Source: Marinovum sp.
Lineage (GTDB): Bacteria > Pseudomonadota > Alphaproteobacteria > Rhodobacterales > Rhodobacteraceae
Reading direction: 5' to 3'
DNA: 64,000 nt
Assembly: GCA_022447495.1 (NCBI GenBank)
Contig: JAKVBH010000001.1
Coordinates: 1 to 64,000 of the forward strand
The notes under the pieces are model-generated. The model did not search any database. It was not told the origin of the DNA and saw nothing but the letters and a program-made list of their open reading frames with translations. Within the stretch, counting starts at the first letter, position 1. Every line of letters begins with the position of its first letter. The position numbers and the translations under genes were made by a program. Below are positions 21,328 through 30,830 of the stretch, piece after piece.

Positions 21328-22971
21328 TTAGACCGCGCGGGCCAAGGACATGGCCCACCTTGGCAAATGCACCTGCCCAGCGTCCGGCGCTTGGGCTTCG
21401 ACGTCGTCACCAACACCCGCCCATGTGCCATCGGGCAAAGCCACCATCGCAGGTGTTTCGCCCAAGTTGAATGCACAGAACAAACGATCACCATCCAGGT
21501 GACGTTCAAAACGCAACACATCGTCTTCGACGCTCAAGTTCTTCAACCCGCCTTTGGCCAAAGCGGGATGTGCTTTGCGCAAGGCAATCACGCGGCGATA
21601 GTGATGTATCAACGCCTCTGGATCGTCTTCTTGCTCCGCCGCCGCCCGCGCCAAATGTTCGGGCGCTACGGGCAACCAGGGGCTCGCTTCTGAAAAACCG
21701 CCGTTTTGGTTGGAGTTTTCCCAGACCATGGGTGTCCGACAGCCATCACGGCCTTTGAATTCTGGCCAAAACTCGATGCCATAGGGATCTTGAAGGTCTT
21801 TATAGGCGACCTCAGCTTCGCCGAAACCCAACTCTTCGCCTTGGTAAATGCAGGCAGAGCCTCGCAGGCACATCATCAGCGTTGCCATCATCCGAAGCCC
21901 AGAATCATCCATCGCCCAACGGCTGGCGTGACGGGTCACGTCGTGATTTGAAAACGCCCAAGTGGCCCAGCCGTCGCCGGCCACGTCAGCAACTTTGGTA
22001 AGCACATCCGCCACCTCGCGCGCCGAGGGACGGTCGTTGGCAAGGAACTCGAAGGCGTAGCACATCTGCATCAGATCGTCGCCGGCGGTGTACTGGCCCA
22101 AAATCTCCAGACCGTATTGCGCATCGCCAACTTCGCCGACAGCGGCTGCGTTATAGGGTTCCATCACCGCACGCAGCTTGCGCAGGAACGCAAGGTTCTC
22201 GGGCTGGTTTTTGTCATAGAGATGGTTCTGGTGGTTGTAGGGGTTCACGCTGGGCGCGATTGTGTTGTTGCGCTCATGCGGCTCCAGGCCGGGATTTGAG
22301 CGCAACTCTTTGTCATGGACATAGAAGTTGATCGTATCGAGCCGAAAGCCATCCACCCCACGATCAAGCCAGAAACGCGCCACATCGAGCAGCGCCTCTT
22401 GCACTTGTGGTTCATGGAAGTTGAGGTCTGGTTGCGACGTTAGAAAGTTGTGCAGGTAATATTGTTCCCGCTGTGTGTCCCATTGCCAGGCAGAACCGCC
22501 AAAGATTGACAACCAATTGTTGGGCGGTGTGCCGTCAAGTTTGGGATCGGCCCAAACATACCAGTTCGACTTTTTGTTGGTGCGATCCGCGCGGCTTTCC
22601 GCAAACCAAGGATGCGCGTCCGAGGTGTGAGACAACACCAAATCAATCAAAACACGCACGCCAAGCGCATGGGCCCGCGCAATCAGCGCATCAAAATCGG
22701 CCAGCGTGCCAAACATAGGATCGACATCGCAATAATCGGACACGTCGTAGCCGAAGTCCTTCATCGGCGATTTGAAGAATGGTGAAATCCAGAGCGCGTC
22801 CACACCAAGCGAGGCGATGTGATCAAGCCGTTCTGTAATGCCTGGAAGGTCGCCGATCCCGTCTCCATTGCTGTCTTGATAGCTGCGTGGATAAACTTGG
22901 TAGATGACTGCGCCGCGCCACCAATCTCGATCGGTAGAGGCCAGTTGAGCAACTTTGTTTTGCACGTTCAT
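21328..22971 (-). CDS. aglA: Alpha-glucosidase (GH13)
   Basis: 'WWRGAVIYQVYPRSYQDSNGDGIGDLPGITERLDHIASLGVDALWISPFFKSPMKDFGYDVSDY', 'GVDGFRLDTINFY'. Confidence 0.95.
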   Translation of the reverse strand: MNVQNKVAQLASTDRDWWRGAVIYQVYPRSYQDSNGDGIGDLPGITERLDHIASLGVDALWISPFFKSPMKDFGYDVSDYCDVDPMFGTLADFDALIARAHALGVRVLIDLVLSHTSDAHPWFAESRADRTNKKSNWYVWADPKLDGTPPNNWLSIFGGSAWQWDTQREQYYLHNFLTSQPDLNFHEPQVQEALLDVARFWLDRGVDGFRLDTINFYVHDKELRSNPGLEPHERNNTIAPSVNPYNHQNHLYDKNQPENLAFLRKLRAVMEPYNAAAVGEVGDAQYGLEILGQYTAGDDLMQMCYAFEFLANDRPSAREVADVLTKVADVAGDGWATWAFSNHDVTRHASRWAMDDSGLRMMATLMMCLRGSACIYQGEELGFGEAEVAYKDLQDPYGIEFWPEFKGRDGCRTPMVWENSNQNGGFSEASPWLPVAPEHLARAAAEQEDDPEALIHHYRRVIALRKAHPALAKGGLKNLSVEDDVLRFERHLDGDRLFCAFNLGETPAMVALPDGTWAGVGDDVEAQAPDAGQVHLPRWAMSLARAV

Positions 22972-22984
22972 CTGCGATGACTTT

Positions 22985-24127
22985 CTATTTTACGGAGCCC
23001 GCGAGGAGGCCGCGGACGAGGTAACGTTGCATGGCGAAGAAAACGATCAGGGGCACCGCCATGGAGACAAACGCCGCTGTGGCAAGGATTTCCCAATTAC
23101 CGCCGCGTGTGCCGAGCAGTTCCACGATCTCGTTGGTCATCACGGTTGTTTGCCCCGTTGCGTCGATCAAGAACACCTTGGCCACAAGGAGGTCATTCCA
23201 GGTCCAGAGGAATTGGAAGATCGCAAAAGCTGCTAGTGCGGGGAAGCTCAGTGGCAAGATGATCTTGGTGAAGATCTGGAAGTCCGTAGCGCCATCCACA
23301 CGGGCGTTTTCAATGATGTCACGAGGCAAACCGGCCATATAGTTGCGCAACAGATAAATCGCGAGTGGAAGCCCAAAGCCCGTGTGGGCCAGCCAGACCC
23401 CGATATAGCCTTTGCCAATGCCAATATTGAGGTGCAGCTTCAGGAGTGGAATGAGCGCCAATTGCAGGGGCACAACCAAAAGTCCTACAATCGCAGCGAC
23501 CAAAATCGCGCGCCCGGGAAATTCCATCCAGGCTAGGGCATAGGCCGCGAAAGCCGCCACGAGGATGGGAATGATCGTCGCTGGGATTGTCACGGTGAAA
23601 GTGTTGAAAAAGGCCCGCGTCATGCTCTCTGTATTTTCAGGATCAAAGAGCATCAATTCATAGTTCGCAGTTGTGAATTCGGGTGGCGCCGTCGCGGTGG
23701 TGAAGACGCGAGGCAGGCGCTTGCCCTCTTGGCTTTCAGCCGCGGTAAAGCGGATCGCGCCGCTCTCAGACACGGTCACCGTGCGATCGCGGCTGAGTTC
23801 AGCGGTGTCACCCGGGCTGTAGGCTTCTGTGGCACGAGATGAGGTACCCCATGCGCTGACCACAACTTCACGGCCCTCGAAGAGCTCGCCTTCGATGACA
23901 AAGTGATCGCCCTCTTGTACTTCTTTACCGGAGAGGCGGATGGCGGGGTTCTGGGCCTCTTGCGTGGCTAGGGACGACCACCAACCCGAGCTTGAGATTT
24001 GGTCCGCCGTGCGAAACGACGACACAAAAAGCCCAACAGTTGGGAAGATCCATAATAGGACCAGCAAAAGTGCCGTGAGATGTGTCACGACGACCAAGGA
24101 GGATTTGGTACCTGCGATATTATCCAT
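22985..24127 (-). CDS. aglG: Alpha-glucoside ABC transporter permease AglG
   Basis: MalG-type EAA loop 'DIIENARVDGATDFQIFTKIILPLSFPALA'; large insert after the first TM. Confidence 0.9.
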   Translation of the reverse strand: MDNIAGTKSSLVVVTHLTALLLVLLWIFPTVGLFVSSFRTADQISSSGWWSSLATQEAQNPAIRLSGKEVQEGDHFVIEGELFEGREVVVSAWGTSSRATEAYSPGDTAELSRDRTVTVSESGAIRFTAAESQEGKRLPRVFTTATAPPEFTTANYELMLFDPENTESMTRAFFNTFTVTIPATIIPILVAAFAAYALAWMEFPGRAILVAAIVGLLVVPLQLALIPLLKLHLNIGIGKGYIGVWLAHTGFGLPLAIYLLRNYMAGLPRDIIENARVDGATDFQIFTKIILPLSFPALAAFAIFQFLWTWNDLLVAKVFLIDATGQTTVMTNEIVELLGTRGGNWEILATAAFVSMAVPLIVFFAMQRYLVRGLLAGSVK

Positions 24128-24138
24128 CTGGCCGCCCC

Positions 24139-25140
24139 TTACTGCATTTCCTTGCGCACTTGGCGCACGTTCCAGACGAGGATCGGCAAGACAAGAAGCA
24201 TGAGCACCATGGCAGAAGCCGAGCTGACCCCCCAATCAAACGCGCGGAAGAGCTTGTCGTACATGTAATTGGCCAGAACTTGAGTGTTCCATTGCCCGTT
24301 GGTCATGGCAAAGACGATGTCAAAGACCTTGAGCGTGGCAATGGTGATCGTGGTCCAGACCACCACAATGGTTGGCATGATCTGCGGGACTTTGATCTTG
24401 AAGAAAATCTGAAACGGGTTGGCCCCATCGACGATGGCGGCCTCAACGGTCTCTTCTGGGATACCACGTAGCGCCGCCGACAAGATTACCATGGCAAAGC
24501 CCGTTTGGATCCAGATCAAGACGATCATGAGAAAGAAGTTGTTCCAAAACGGAATGGTGAGCCATGTCTGCGGTTCTGTGCCACCAAGGGCAATATATAT
24601 AGCGTTGAGCACGCCGATTTGCTCGGTGCCCATCGGTCGAGATTCATAGACGAGTTTCCAAATGACGGAGGCGCCAACGAGCGAAATCGCCATTGGCATA
24701 AAGATGATCGACTTGGCAATATTGCCCCAGCCGAGCCGGTCGGTGACCTGTGCTACCAGCAACCCAAAGGCGGTGGATGCAGCGGGCACCACAAAGAGCC
24801 AGAGCATGTTGTTGCGCATGGCTTCCCAGAACTTTGGTTCTGAGACCATCTGTTCATAGTTGGCGAGGCCCACAAAGGCGTTGCCTTGATCGCGATCCAG
24901 AAAGGAGAGACGCAGTGTCTCAATCACAGGATATACAAGATAGAGCGACAACGCGAAGAGCGCCGGAAAGAGGAAAAGCCAGGGCCGGATCAGATTGGCG
25001 CGATTGATGTTGCGCCCCGCATTCGGTCCGCGCGGCGGAAAGAGCACTTTGTCCAAGAAAAGGTTTGAGGCGTAGAAGTATCCGATGCAGGCCGTCACGG
25101 CCACGGCGATGGTCACGACTGCCAGTATGGCGGGTGGCAT
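24139..25140 (-). CDS. aglF: Alpha-glucoside ABC transporter permease AglF
   Basis: MalF-type permease with 'EETVEAAIVDGANPFQIFFKIKVPQIMPTI'. Confidence 0.9.
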   Translation of the reverse strand: MPPAILAVVTIAVAVTACIGYFYASNLFLDKVLFPPRGPNAGRNINRANLIRPWLFLFPALFALSLYLVYPVIETLRLSFLDRDQGNAFVGLANYEQMVSEPKFWEAMRNNMLWLFVVPAASTAFGLLVAQVTDRLGWGNIAKSIIFMPMAISLVGASVIWKLVYESRPMGTEQIGVLNAIYIALGGTEPQTWLTIPFWNNFFLMIVLIWIQTGFAMVILSAALRGIPEETVEAAIVDGANPFQIFFKIKVPQIMPTIVVVWTTITIATLKVFDIVFAMTNGQWNTQVLANYMYDKLFRAFDWGVSSASAMVLMLLVLPILVWNVRQVRKEMQ

Positions 25141-25188
25141 GGGTCCCCCTCCCTATCAAAACCGAAAAACGATGCGATCTACCTGGTG

Positions 25189-25219
25189 GATGCACCCCAC
25201 ACTCGTGGCGGGATGCATC
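25189..25219 (-). other. Intergenic stem-loop between aglE and aglF (mRNA-stabiliser / partial terminator candidate)
   Basis: Minus strand GATGCATCCC-(11 nt)-GGGGTGCATC: 10-bp stem with one G-U pair. Confidence 0.6.
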
Positions 25220-25236
25220 AGCGTTTTCAAAACCGC

Positions 25237-26595
25237 CTACTTCAGCGCGTCCCAGGAGGTCTGGATTTCGGAGGCTACGGTGGCTGCGTCTTTGCCGCCC
25301 GCGTAGTCGACCATGCCAGACCAGAAGGATCCGGCACCCACGCCACCCGGCATCAGGTCAGACCCGTCAAAACGGAAGGTCGTGGCACCCAAGAGGATCT
25401 CACCAAGACCGCGCTGAGTGTCGTTGAGATAGGCGTCGAGGTTCACACCGTTGTGGGGTGTCAGGAAGCCCGTCTGCGCCATCATGATCTCATGGGAAAT
25501 TGGCAGCTTGAGGAAGTCCATCACGGCTGCAGAGCCATCCGAGGCATTGGTGACCGCCATCAGTGTACCGCCGCCCAGAACTGGGTTACCGAGATTCTTG
25601 TCTGCATAGCTTGGGAAGTAGAAGAAGTCGGTGTCAACGCCGAACTCAACCCCTTCTGGGAAGAACGCGGGTACGAAGGACGCTTGGCGGTGCATGTAGC
25701 ACTGGGGTGGCGAGCTAAAGAGGCCTTTGGGGCTATCGCGGAAGTCTGTGGAAGCCACAGCACCGGCGCCGCCGGAGACTTTGGCATCGTCACGGGCGAA
25801 CCAGCCGAACTCTTCGATAGCCGCAACAACACGTGGGTCGTCGAATTTCATCTCGTTGCTGACCCATTGGTCATAGACCTCTGGGGTCTGCGTGCGCAGC
25901 ATCATGTCTTCGACCCAGTCGGTTGCTGGCCAACCGGTCGCGGCGCCGGAACCCAGACCAAGGCACCATGGCACCTCACCGTCGGCAACTATTTGTTCGG
26001 TCAGCGCTTTGAGATCTTCCATGGTTTCAGGCACTTCATAGCCCGCGTCTTCGAAGTTCTCGGGGCTGTACCAAACTAGCGACTTCACGTTCACATTGTA
26101 GAAGAAGCCGTACATTTGGTCGGCGCCGTTCTCATCGGCATAGGTGCCGAGATCGACCCAGGATTGCCCTGCTGCGTAATTGTCACGCACCCAGTCGGAT
26201 GTTCCATCCGCCAGCGGCGACAACTGGCCCTTGGCAGCCATCACAGCAGCAAGGCCAGGCTGTGGGAACACAGCGATGTTCGGCGCGGAGCCCGCTTCGG
26301 CGTCGATGACGATCTGTTGCTCGAACCCGTCGGAGCCAGTGTAGACCACGTCCGCGCCTGTGGCTTCTTCAAAATACGCCAGAGCGTTGTTGAAGTAGCC
26401 GTCTTCAGGGCTCAGCCATGGGCCAAAGATTGTGATGGTTTGTCCGGACAGATCAGGTGCGTTTTCGGCCCATGCGGTGTAGCTGTCCCAGCTGAACGGC
26501 CCCTCGCCTGGCGCAAATGCCAAGTGTCCGTCGGCATGCGCAAACCCAGCAGTAAGTGCGAGCGCTGCGGCGCCCGTCATCAAAGATTTTTTCAT
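25237..26595 (-). CDS. aglE: Alpha-glucoside ABC transporter substrate-binding protein AglE
   Basis: Signal peptide 'MKKSLMTGAAALALTAGFAHA' and an SBP fold; first gene of the agl operon. Confidence 0.92.
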   Translation of the reverse strand: MKKSLMTGAAALALTAGFAHADGHLAFAPGEGPFSWDSYTAWAENAPDLSGQTITIFGPWLSPEDGYFNNALAYFEEATGADVVYTGSDGFEQQIVIDAEAGSAPNIAVFPQPGLAAVMAAKGQLSPLADGTSDWVRDNYAAGQSWVDLGTYADENGADQMYGFFYNVNVKSLVWYSPENFEDAGYEVPETMEDLKALTEQIVADGEVPWCLGLGSGAATGWPATDWVEDMMLRTQTPEVYDQWVSNEMKFDDPRVVAAIEEFGWFARDDAKVSGGAGAVASTDFRDSPKGLFSSPPQCYMHRQASFVPAFFPEGVEFGVDTDFFYFPSYADKNLGNPVLGGGTLMAVTNASDGSAAVMDFLKLPISHEIMMAQTGFLTPHNGVNLDAYLNDTQRGLGEILLGATTFRFDGSDLMPGGVGAGSFWSGMVDYAGGKDAATVASEIQTSWDALK

Positions 26596-26678
26596 ATAGT
26601 CCTCCCGTGTGCGTCTCATCAAAACGCGTTGGCTCCTTTTCGTGACTTTGTGTGAGTTAGGTCTTGACCGACTCGCCT

Positions 26679-26690
26679 CAAAGCGCTTTG
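26679..26690. promoter_or_regulatory. LacI-family operator candidate CAAAGCGCTTTG
   Basis: Perfect 12-bp palindrome with central CG in the divergent aglE / lacI-type regulator intergenic region. Confidence 0.7.
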
Positions 26691-26821
26691 GATGCCTTTA
26701 CGATTATGTGAAGCCACTCCAAAGTCAATGACCAAAAATTCAAACATATCAGATACTTCTATGCGCCGCAGCGTGCAACTGGCCATTGAAATAGATGCAT
26801 TAGCGGTGATACAGCTTTGAC

Positions 26822-27850
26822 ATGAACCTCAAAGAACTCTCTGAAAAACTGGGCCTGTCACAAACCACCGTGAGCCGTGCTCTGAATGGATATCCAGAGG
26901 TATCCGAGACGACGCGCAAGCGTGTGGTCGCCGCGGCCCGCGCCGCCAATTACTCGCCCTCGACGCGTGCACGTTCCCTTGCCACAGGGCGCGCCATGAG
27001 CATCGGACACGTCATTCCCGTGGCCACACGGCACGAGATGGTAAACCCCGTTTTTGGCGACTTCATCGCAGGCGCAAGCGAAGTCTATGCCGTGGCAGGC
27101 TATGAGATGCTTCTCAGCCTTGTACCAGATGGAGAGGAAGAGGACGTCTACCGCGCCCTTAAAGCGAAAGCGGCTGTAGATGGGATCGTGGTCCACGCCC
27201 CTCGCATGGCGGATCCCCGGATCGCCTTGCTGGATGAGCTTGCCCTGCCCTTTGTGGTTCATGGCCGAGCCAGCGAAATCGACACGCCTTATTCTTGGGT
27301 CGATGTGCCCAACCGTGGCGTATTCCGCGAAGCCACCGACCACCTCACCTCCCAAGGCCACACCCGTATCGCCTTAATAAATGGCCAAGAGACCATGGAT
27401 TTTGCTTTTCGCAGGCGTTTGGGCTTTGAGGATGCGCTGGCGGACGCCAACCTCAGCGTTGATGCTCGCTGGATGCATGCTCAAGACATGACCGAGGCCT
27501 ACGGCTACGAGGCCACCTGCGCCATGCTGGCCATGTCCCCTGCTCCCACCGCCTTTTTGGTGGCGTCTTTGATCACTGCCTTGGGTGTTCAACGCGCGGT
27601 GATAGACGCTGGGTTTCGTCTGGGCAAAGACGTCTCGGTGCTCACCTTCGACGATGATCTCTCTTATCTGCGCAACGGCACCGGCGAAAACGCGATATTC
27701 ACAGCCGTGCGATCTTCAGTTCGTGACGCGGGCCGCACGGCAGCAAACATGCTGCTTGAGCGCATCGAAAACCCAAACGTCGCCCATAAAACCCATATGA
27801 TGGACACTCAATTTGTGGTGGGCGGTTCGACCGGCCCCGCTCCGGACTAG
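26822..27850 (+). CDS. aglR: LacI family transcriptional regulator (AglR-like)
   Basis: HTH 'MNLKELSEKLGLSQTTVSRALNGYPEVSETTRKRVVAAARAANYSPSTRARSLATGR'. Confidence 0.9.
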   Translation: MNLKELSEKLGLSQTTVSRALNGYPEVSETTRKRVVAAARAANYSPSTRARSLATGRAMSIGHVIPVATRHEMVNPVFGDFIAGASEVYAVAGYEMLLSLVPDGEEEDVYRALKAKAAVDGIVVHAPRMADPRIALLDELALPFVVHGRASEIDTPYSWVDVPNRGVFREATDHLTSQGHTRIALINGQETMDFAFRRRLGFEDALADANLSVDARWMHAQDMTEAYGYEATCAMLAMSPAPTAFLVASLITALGVQRAVIDAGFRLGKDVSVLTFDDDLSYLRNGTGENAIFTAVRSSVRDAGRTAANMLLERIENPNVAHKTHMMDTQFVVGGSTGPAPD

Positions 27851-27856
27851 ACATAC

Positions 27857-29164
27857 ATGAAAATCAAACGATCAGATTTTGCTGAAGGGTTCCTCTTCGG
27901 CACGGCCACTTCTTCTTATCAAATCGAAGGTCATGGCGTGGGCGGCGCCGGGTCCACCCATTGGGACACGTTTGCGGCGACCCCCGGCAATGTCGTCCGC
28001 GCGGAACACGGGCAATTGGCGTGTGACCACTATTATCGGTACGAAGAAGACCTCGATCTGGTCGCCCAAGCTGGCTTTGATGCCTACCGTTTCTCGGTCT
28101 CCTGGGCTCGCGTGCTTCCCGAGGGACGTGGCAAAATCAACCCGGAAGGCCTTGATTTCTATGACCGTTTGACCGACTCTATGCTCAGTCGCGGACTACA
28201 ACCCCATGTCACGCTCTATCACTGGGAGCTGCCGTCAGCGCTCGCAGATTTGGGCGGCTGGCGCAATCGCGACATAGCAAATTGGTTTGCCGATTTCACG
28301 GCGATCATTATGGGGCGTATCGGAGATCGCATGGCCTCCGCCGCGCCCATCAATGAACCATGGTGCGTGAGCTGGTTAAGCCACTTTCTAGGCCATCACG
28401 CCCCCGGCATGCGCGACATCCGCGCCACAGCCCGTGCGATGCACCATGTTCTCTTGGCCCATGGCCGCGCGATCCAAGTGATGCGCGGACTTGGCATGAA
28501 GAATCTCGGCTGTGTATTCAATATGGAATGGGCCGAACCTGCCAGTGACAGAACTGAGGACCGCGCCGCGGCGGCGCTTTACGACGACTATTACAACCGA
28601 TTTTTCCTTGATGGCGTGTTCAAGGGCACCTATCCCAAAGACGTCCTTGATGGGTTCGGAGAGCACATGCCGAACGGGTGGCAAGATGACTTTAAGTTCA
28701 TTCAACAAGCACTTGATTGGGTTGGTATAAACTATTATACGCGCAAGCTTCTTGCGGCGGATGAAAGCCCTTGGCCAAGCCACCATGAAGTCGAAGGCCC
28801 ACTGCCGAAAACGCAAATGGGCTGGGAGGTTTATCCCGACGGGCTCTACAAGTTCCTCAAACGTACAGCGTCGGAATACACCGGCGATCTGCCGTTGATC
28901 GTCACGGAGAATGGCATGGCCAGCGAACGACCCTTTGAGGACGCCGATCGCATTGCCTATGTGGATGCGCATCTTGGCGCGCTTCAACGAGCGCAACGCG
29001 AGGGCGTGCCCGTTCAGGGGTACTTCCTGTGGTCGCTCCTCGACAATTATGAATGGGCGCTGGGCTACGAAAAACGCTTTGGACTCGTACATGTTGACTT
29101 TGAGACCTTGGCAAGGACCCCCAAAGCCTCTTATGACGCGGTTAAGTTAGCGCTATCAAACTAA
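27857..29164 (+). CDS. Beta-glucosidase (GH1)
   Basis: 'FLFGTATSSYQIEG', 'ASAAPINEPWCVSWLSHFLGHHAPG', 'LPLIVTENGMA', 'VQGYFLWSLLDNYEWALGYEKRFGLVHVDFETLARTPKAS'. Confidence 0.95.
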   Translation: MKIKRSDFAEGFLFGTATSSYQIEGHGVGGAGSTHWDTFAATPGNVVRAEHGQLACDHYYRYEEDLDLVAQAGFDAYRFSVSWARVLPEGRGKINPEGLDFYDRLTDSMLSRGLQPHVTLYHWELPSALADLGGWRNRDIANWFADFTAIIMGRIGDRMASAAPINEPWCVSWLSHFLGHHAPGMRDIRATARAMHHVLLAHGRAIQVMRGLGMKNLGCVFNMEWAEPASDRTEDRAAAALYDDYYNRFFLDGVFKGTYPKDVLDGFGEHMPNGWQDDFKFIQQALDWVGINYYTRKLLAADESPWPSHHEVEGPLPKTQMGWEVYPDGLYKFLKRTASEYTGDLPLIVTENGMASERPFEDADRIAYVDAHLGALQRAQREGVPVQGYFLWSLLDNYEWALGYEKRFGLVHVDFETLARTPKASYDAVKLALSN

Positions 29165-29193
29165 TGACACGCCACCACGGCGAGGAATACCAC

Positions 29194-30135
29194 ATGACAT
29201 CACAAACGCTTGTCATCGACATCGGCGGCACGAACACGCGCGTTGCTTTGGCTCAGGATACCCAGATCAATCGCGAGACTGTTCGGCGTTATCGCAATGC
29301 GGAAGTGGCCGGGCTATCGGTCGTGATCGCCGACTATCTTTCGCAGGCAAATGTGCAAGTTCAAGCCGCTTGCGTAGCCGGCGCTGGGCCTGTCCGAGAG
29401 TCCGTACTTCGGTTGACCAATCTCGATTGGGTCGTGGACCCTGCGCTTCTTACGGAGGCGACGGGGACCAAAGACGTGGCGATCCTCAATGATCTCCAGG
29501 CTCAGGGCCACGCTCTCGATACCCTGCCAAGTGATGCGGTCAAAACACTACTGCCTGGTGCGCCGCACTCCAGCCAAGCCGCCAAACTGGTGGTAAACGT
29601 AGGTACGGGCATGAACATCGCGCCGGTTTACCGCCTAAATGGCCAAACCGTGGTACCGGCTTCGGAAGCCGGCCACGCTTTGTTGCCTGCTCAAACGGAT
29701 GACGAAATTGAGCTTTTGCCCTTTCTAACCAAACGCCACGGTTTTGCCGCAGTAGAAGAAGCGCTCTCGGGTCGGGGGTTAGAGGCGCTCTATGCCTTTG
29801 TCTCAGACCAAGAAGCCAAAGCCGCAGATATCATGGCACGGCTCGACACAGACCGGCAGGCCCAGGCCGCCGTTACTCTTTTTGTCGGTATCTTTGGCCG
29901 CGTGACCGGAAACCTTACGCTGATCCATCTGCCCTTTGGTGGTGTCTATCTTGTGGGCGGCGTCGTGCAGCACATGGCGAACTTGCTAATGGATTATGGC
30001 TTTGGGCCTGCGTTCCGCGACAAAGGACGGTTTTCAGACTTCATGGACCAGTTCGGCGTGCATATCGTGCAAGACGACTATGCCGCTCTTATCGGATGTG
30101 CAGCCCATATGGCGGAACTCCGAGGCGCACAGTAG
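29194..30135 (+). CDS. glk: Glucokinase (Glk family)
   Basis: 'TLVIDIGGTNTRVALAQ', 'VNVGTGMNIAPVYRLNGQTVVPASEAGHALLP', 'LPFGGVYLVGGVVQHM'. Confidence 0.88.
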   Translation: MTSQTLVIDIGGTNTRVALAQDTQINRETVRRYRNAEVAGLSVVIADYLSQANVQVQAACVAGAGPVRESVLRLTNLDWVVDPALLTEATGTKDVAILNDLQAQGHALDTLPSDAVKTLLPGAPHSSQAAKLVVNVGTGMNIAPVYRLNGQTVVPASEAGHALLPAQTDDEIELLPFLTKRHGFAAVEEALSGRGLEALYAFVSDQEAKAADIMARLDTDRQAQAAVTLFVGIFGRVTGNLTLIHLPFGGVYLVGGVVQHMANLLMDYGFGPAFRDKGRFSDFMDQFGVHIVQDDYAALIGCAAHMAELRGAQ

Positions 30136-30308
30136 GGTTCCCCAAAACCAGGTGAAAAGACCATGCAACGCGCGCGGCACGAGACCGATGATGGGCCACT
30201 GGTCTGTTACGGCGACACAGAGCCCTGAGGCCATGCGCGAAATCTCAATGGACGTGGATTTGATGCAGGTGGAGCGCACACCCGTTGCATTGATCACCTC
30301 AGGTTGAC

Positions 30309-30830
30309 CTAGCCGATCGCTGTGAGACCCTTGGAGAAGCGCTCAGCGTTCGCTTGATAGTGCAGCGCAGACATCCTGAGGCCCGCCATAGCACCCTCAT
30401 CCAGTTGACGCACGATCTTGCCCGGAGCGCCCATGACCAAAGATCCGTCGGGGATCTCTTTACCTTCGGTTACCAAAGCCCCTGCTCCGATAAGACAGTT
30501 TTTGCCGATCTTGGCACCATTGAGCACGGTTGCTCCCATTCCAATGAGGCTATTGTCGCCGATTGTGCAGCCATGTAGCATGGCTTTGTGGCCGATCGTA
30601 CAGCCATTGCCAATCGTCAATGGAAACCCAAGGTCAGTATGAAAAACGCAGTTTTCTTGCACATTGCTACCCGCACCCACGCGGATTTCCTCATTGTCGC
30701 CGCGCAAAGTGGAGCCAAACCAAACTGATGTCTTGGCCTCCAGCACAACATTTCCAATCACTTGGCATCCCGGTGCGACCCACGCGCTGTCATCAACCTG
30801 AGGGCTAACCCCATCAAGGGCATAGAGCAT
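30309..30830 (-). CDS. Gamma carbonic anhydrase family / hexapeptide-repeat protein
   Basis: 'VAPGCQVIGNVVLEAKTSVWFGSTLRGDNEEIRVGAGSNVQENCVFHTDLGFPLTIGNGCTIGHKAMLHGCTIGDNSLIGMGATVLNG'. Confidence 0.93.
   Translation of the reverse strand: MLYALDGVSPQVDDSAWVAPGCQVIGNVVLEAKTSVWFGSTLRGDNEEIRVGAGSNVQENCVFHTDLGFPLTIGNGCTIGHKAMLHGCTIGDNSLIGMGATVLNGAKIGKNCLIGAGALVTEGKEIPDGSLVMGAPGKIVRQLDEGAMAGLRMSALHYQANAERFSKGLTAIG

Noticed and set aside
25186-26079. 297-aa plus-strand ORF
   Set aside because: Antisense to aglE, whose signal peptide and operon context are convincing.
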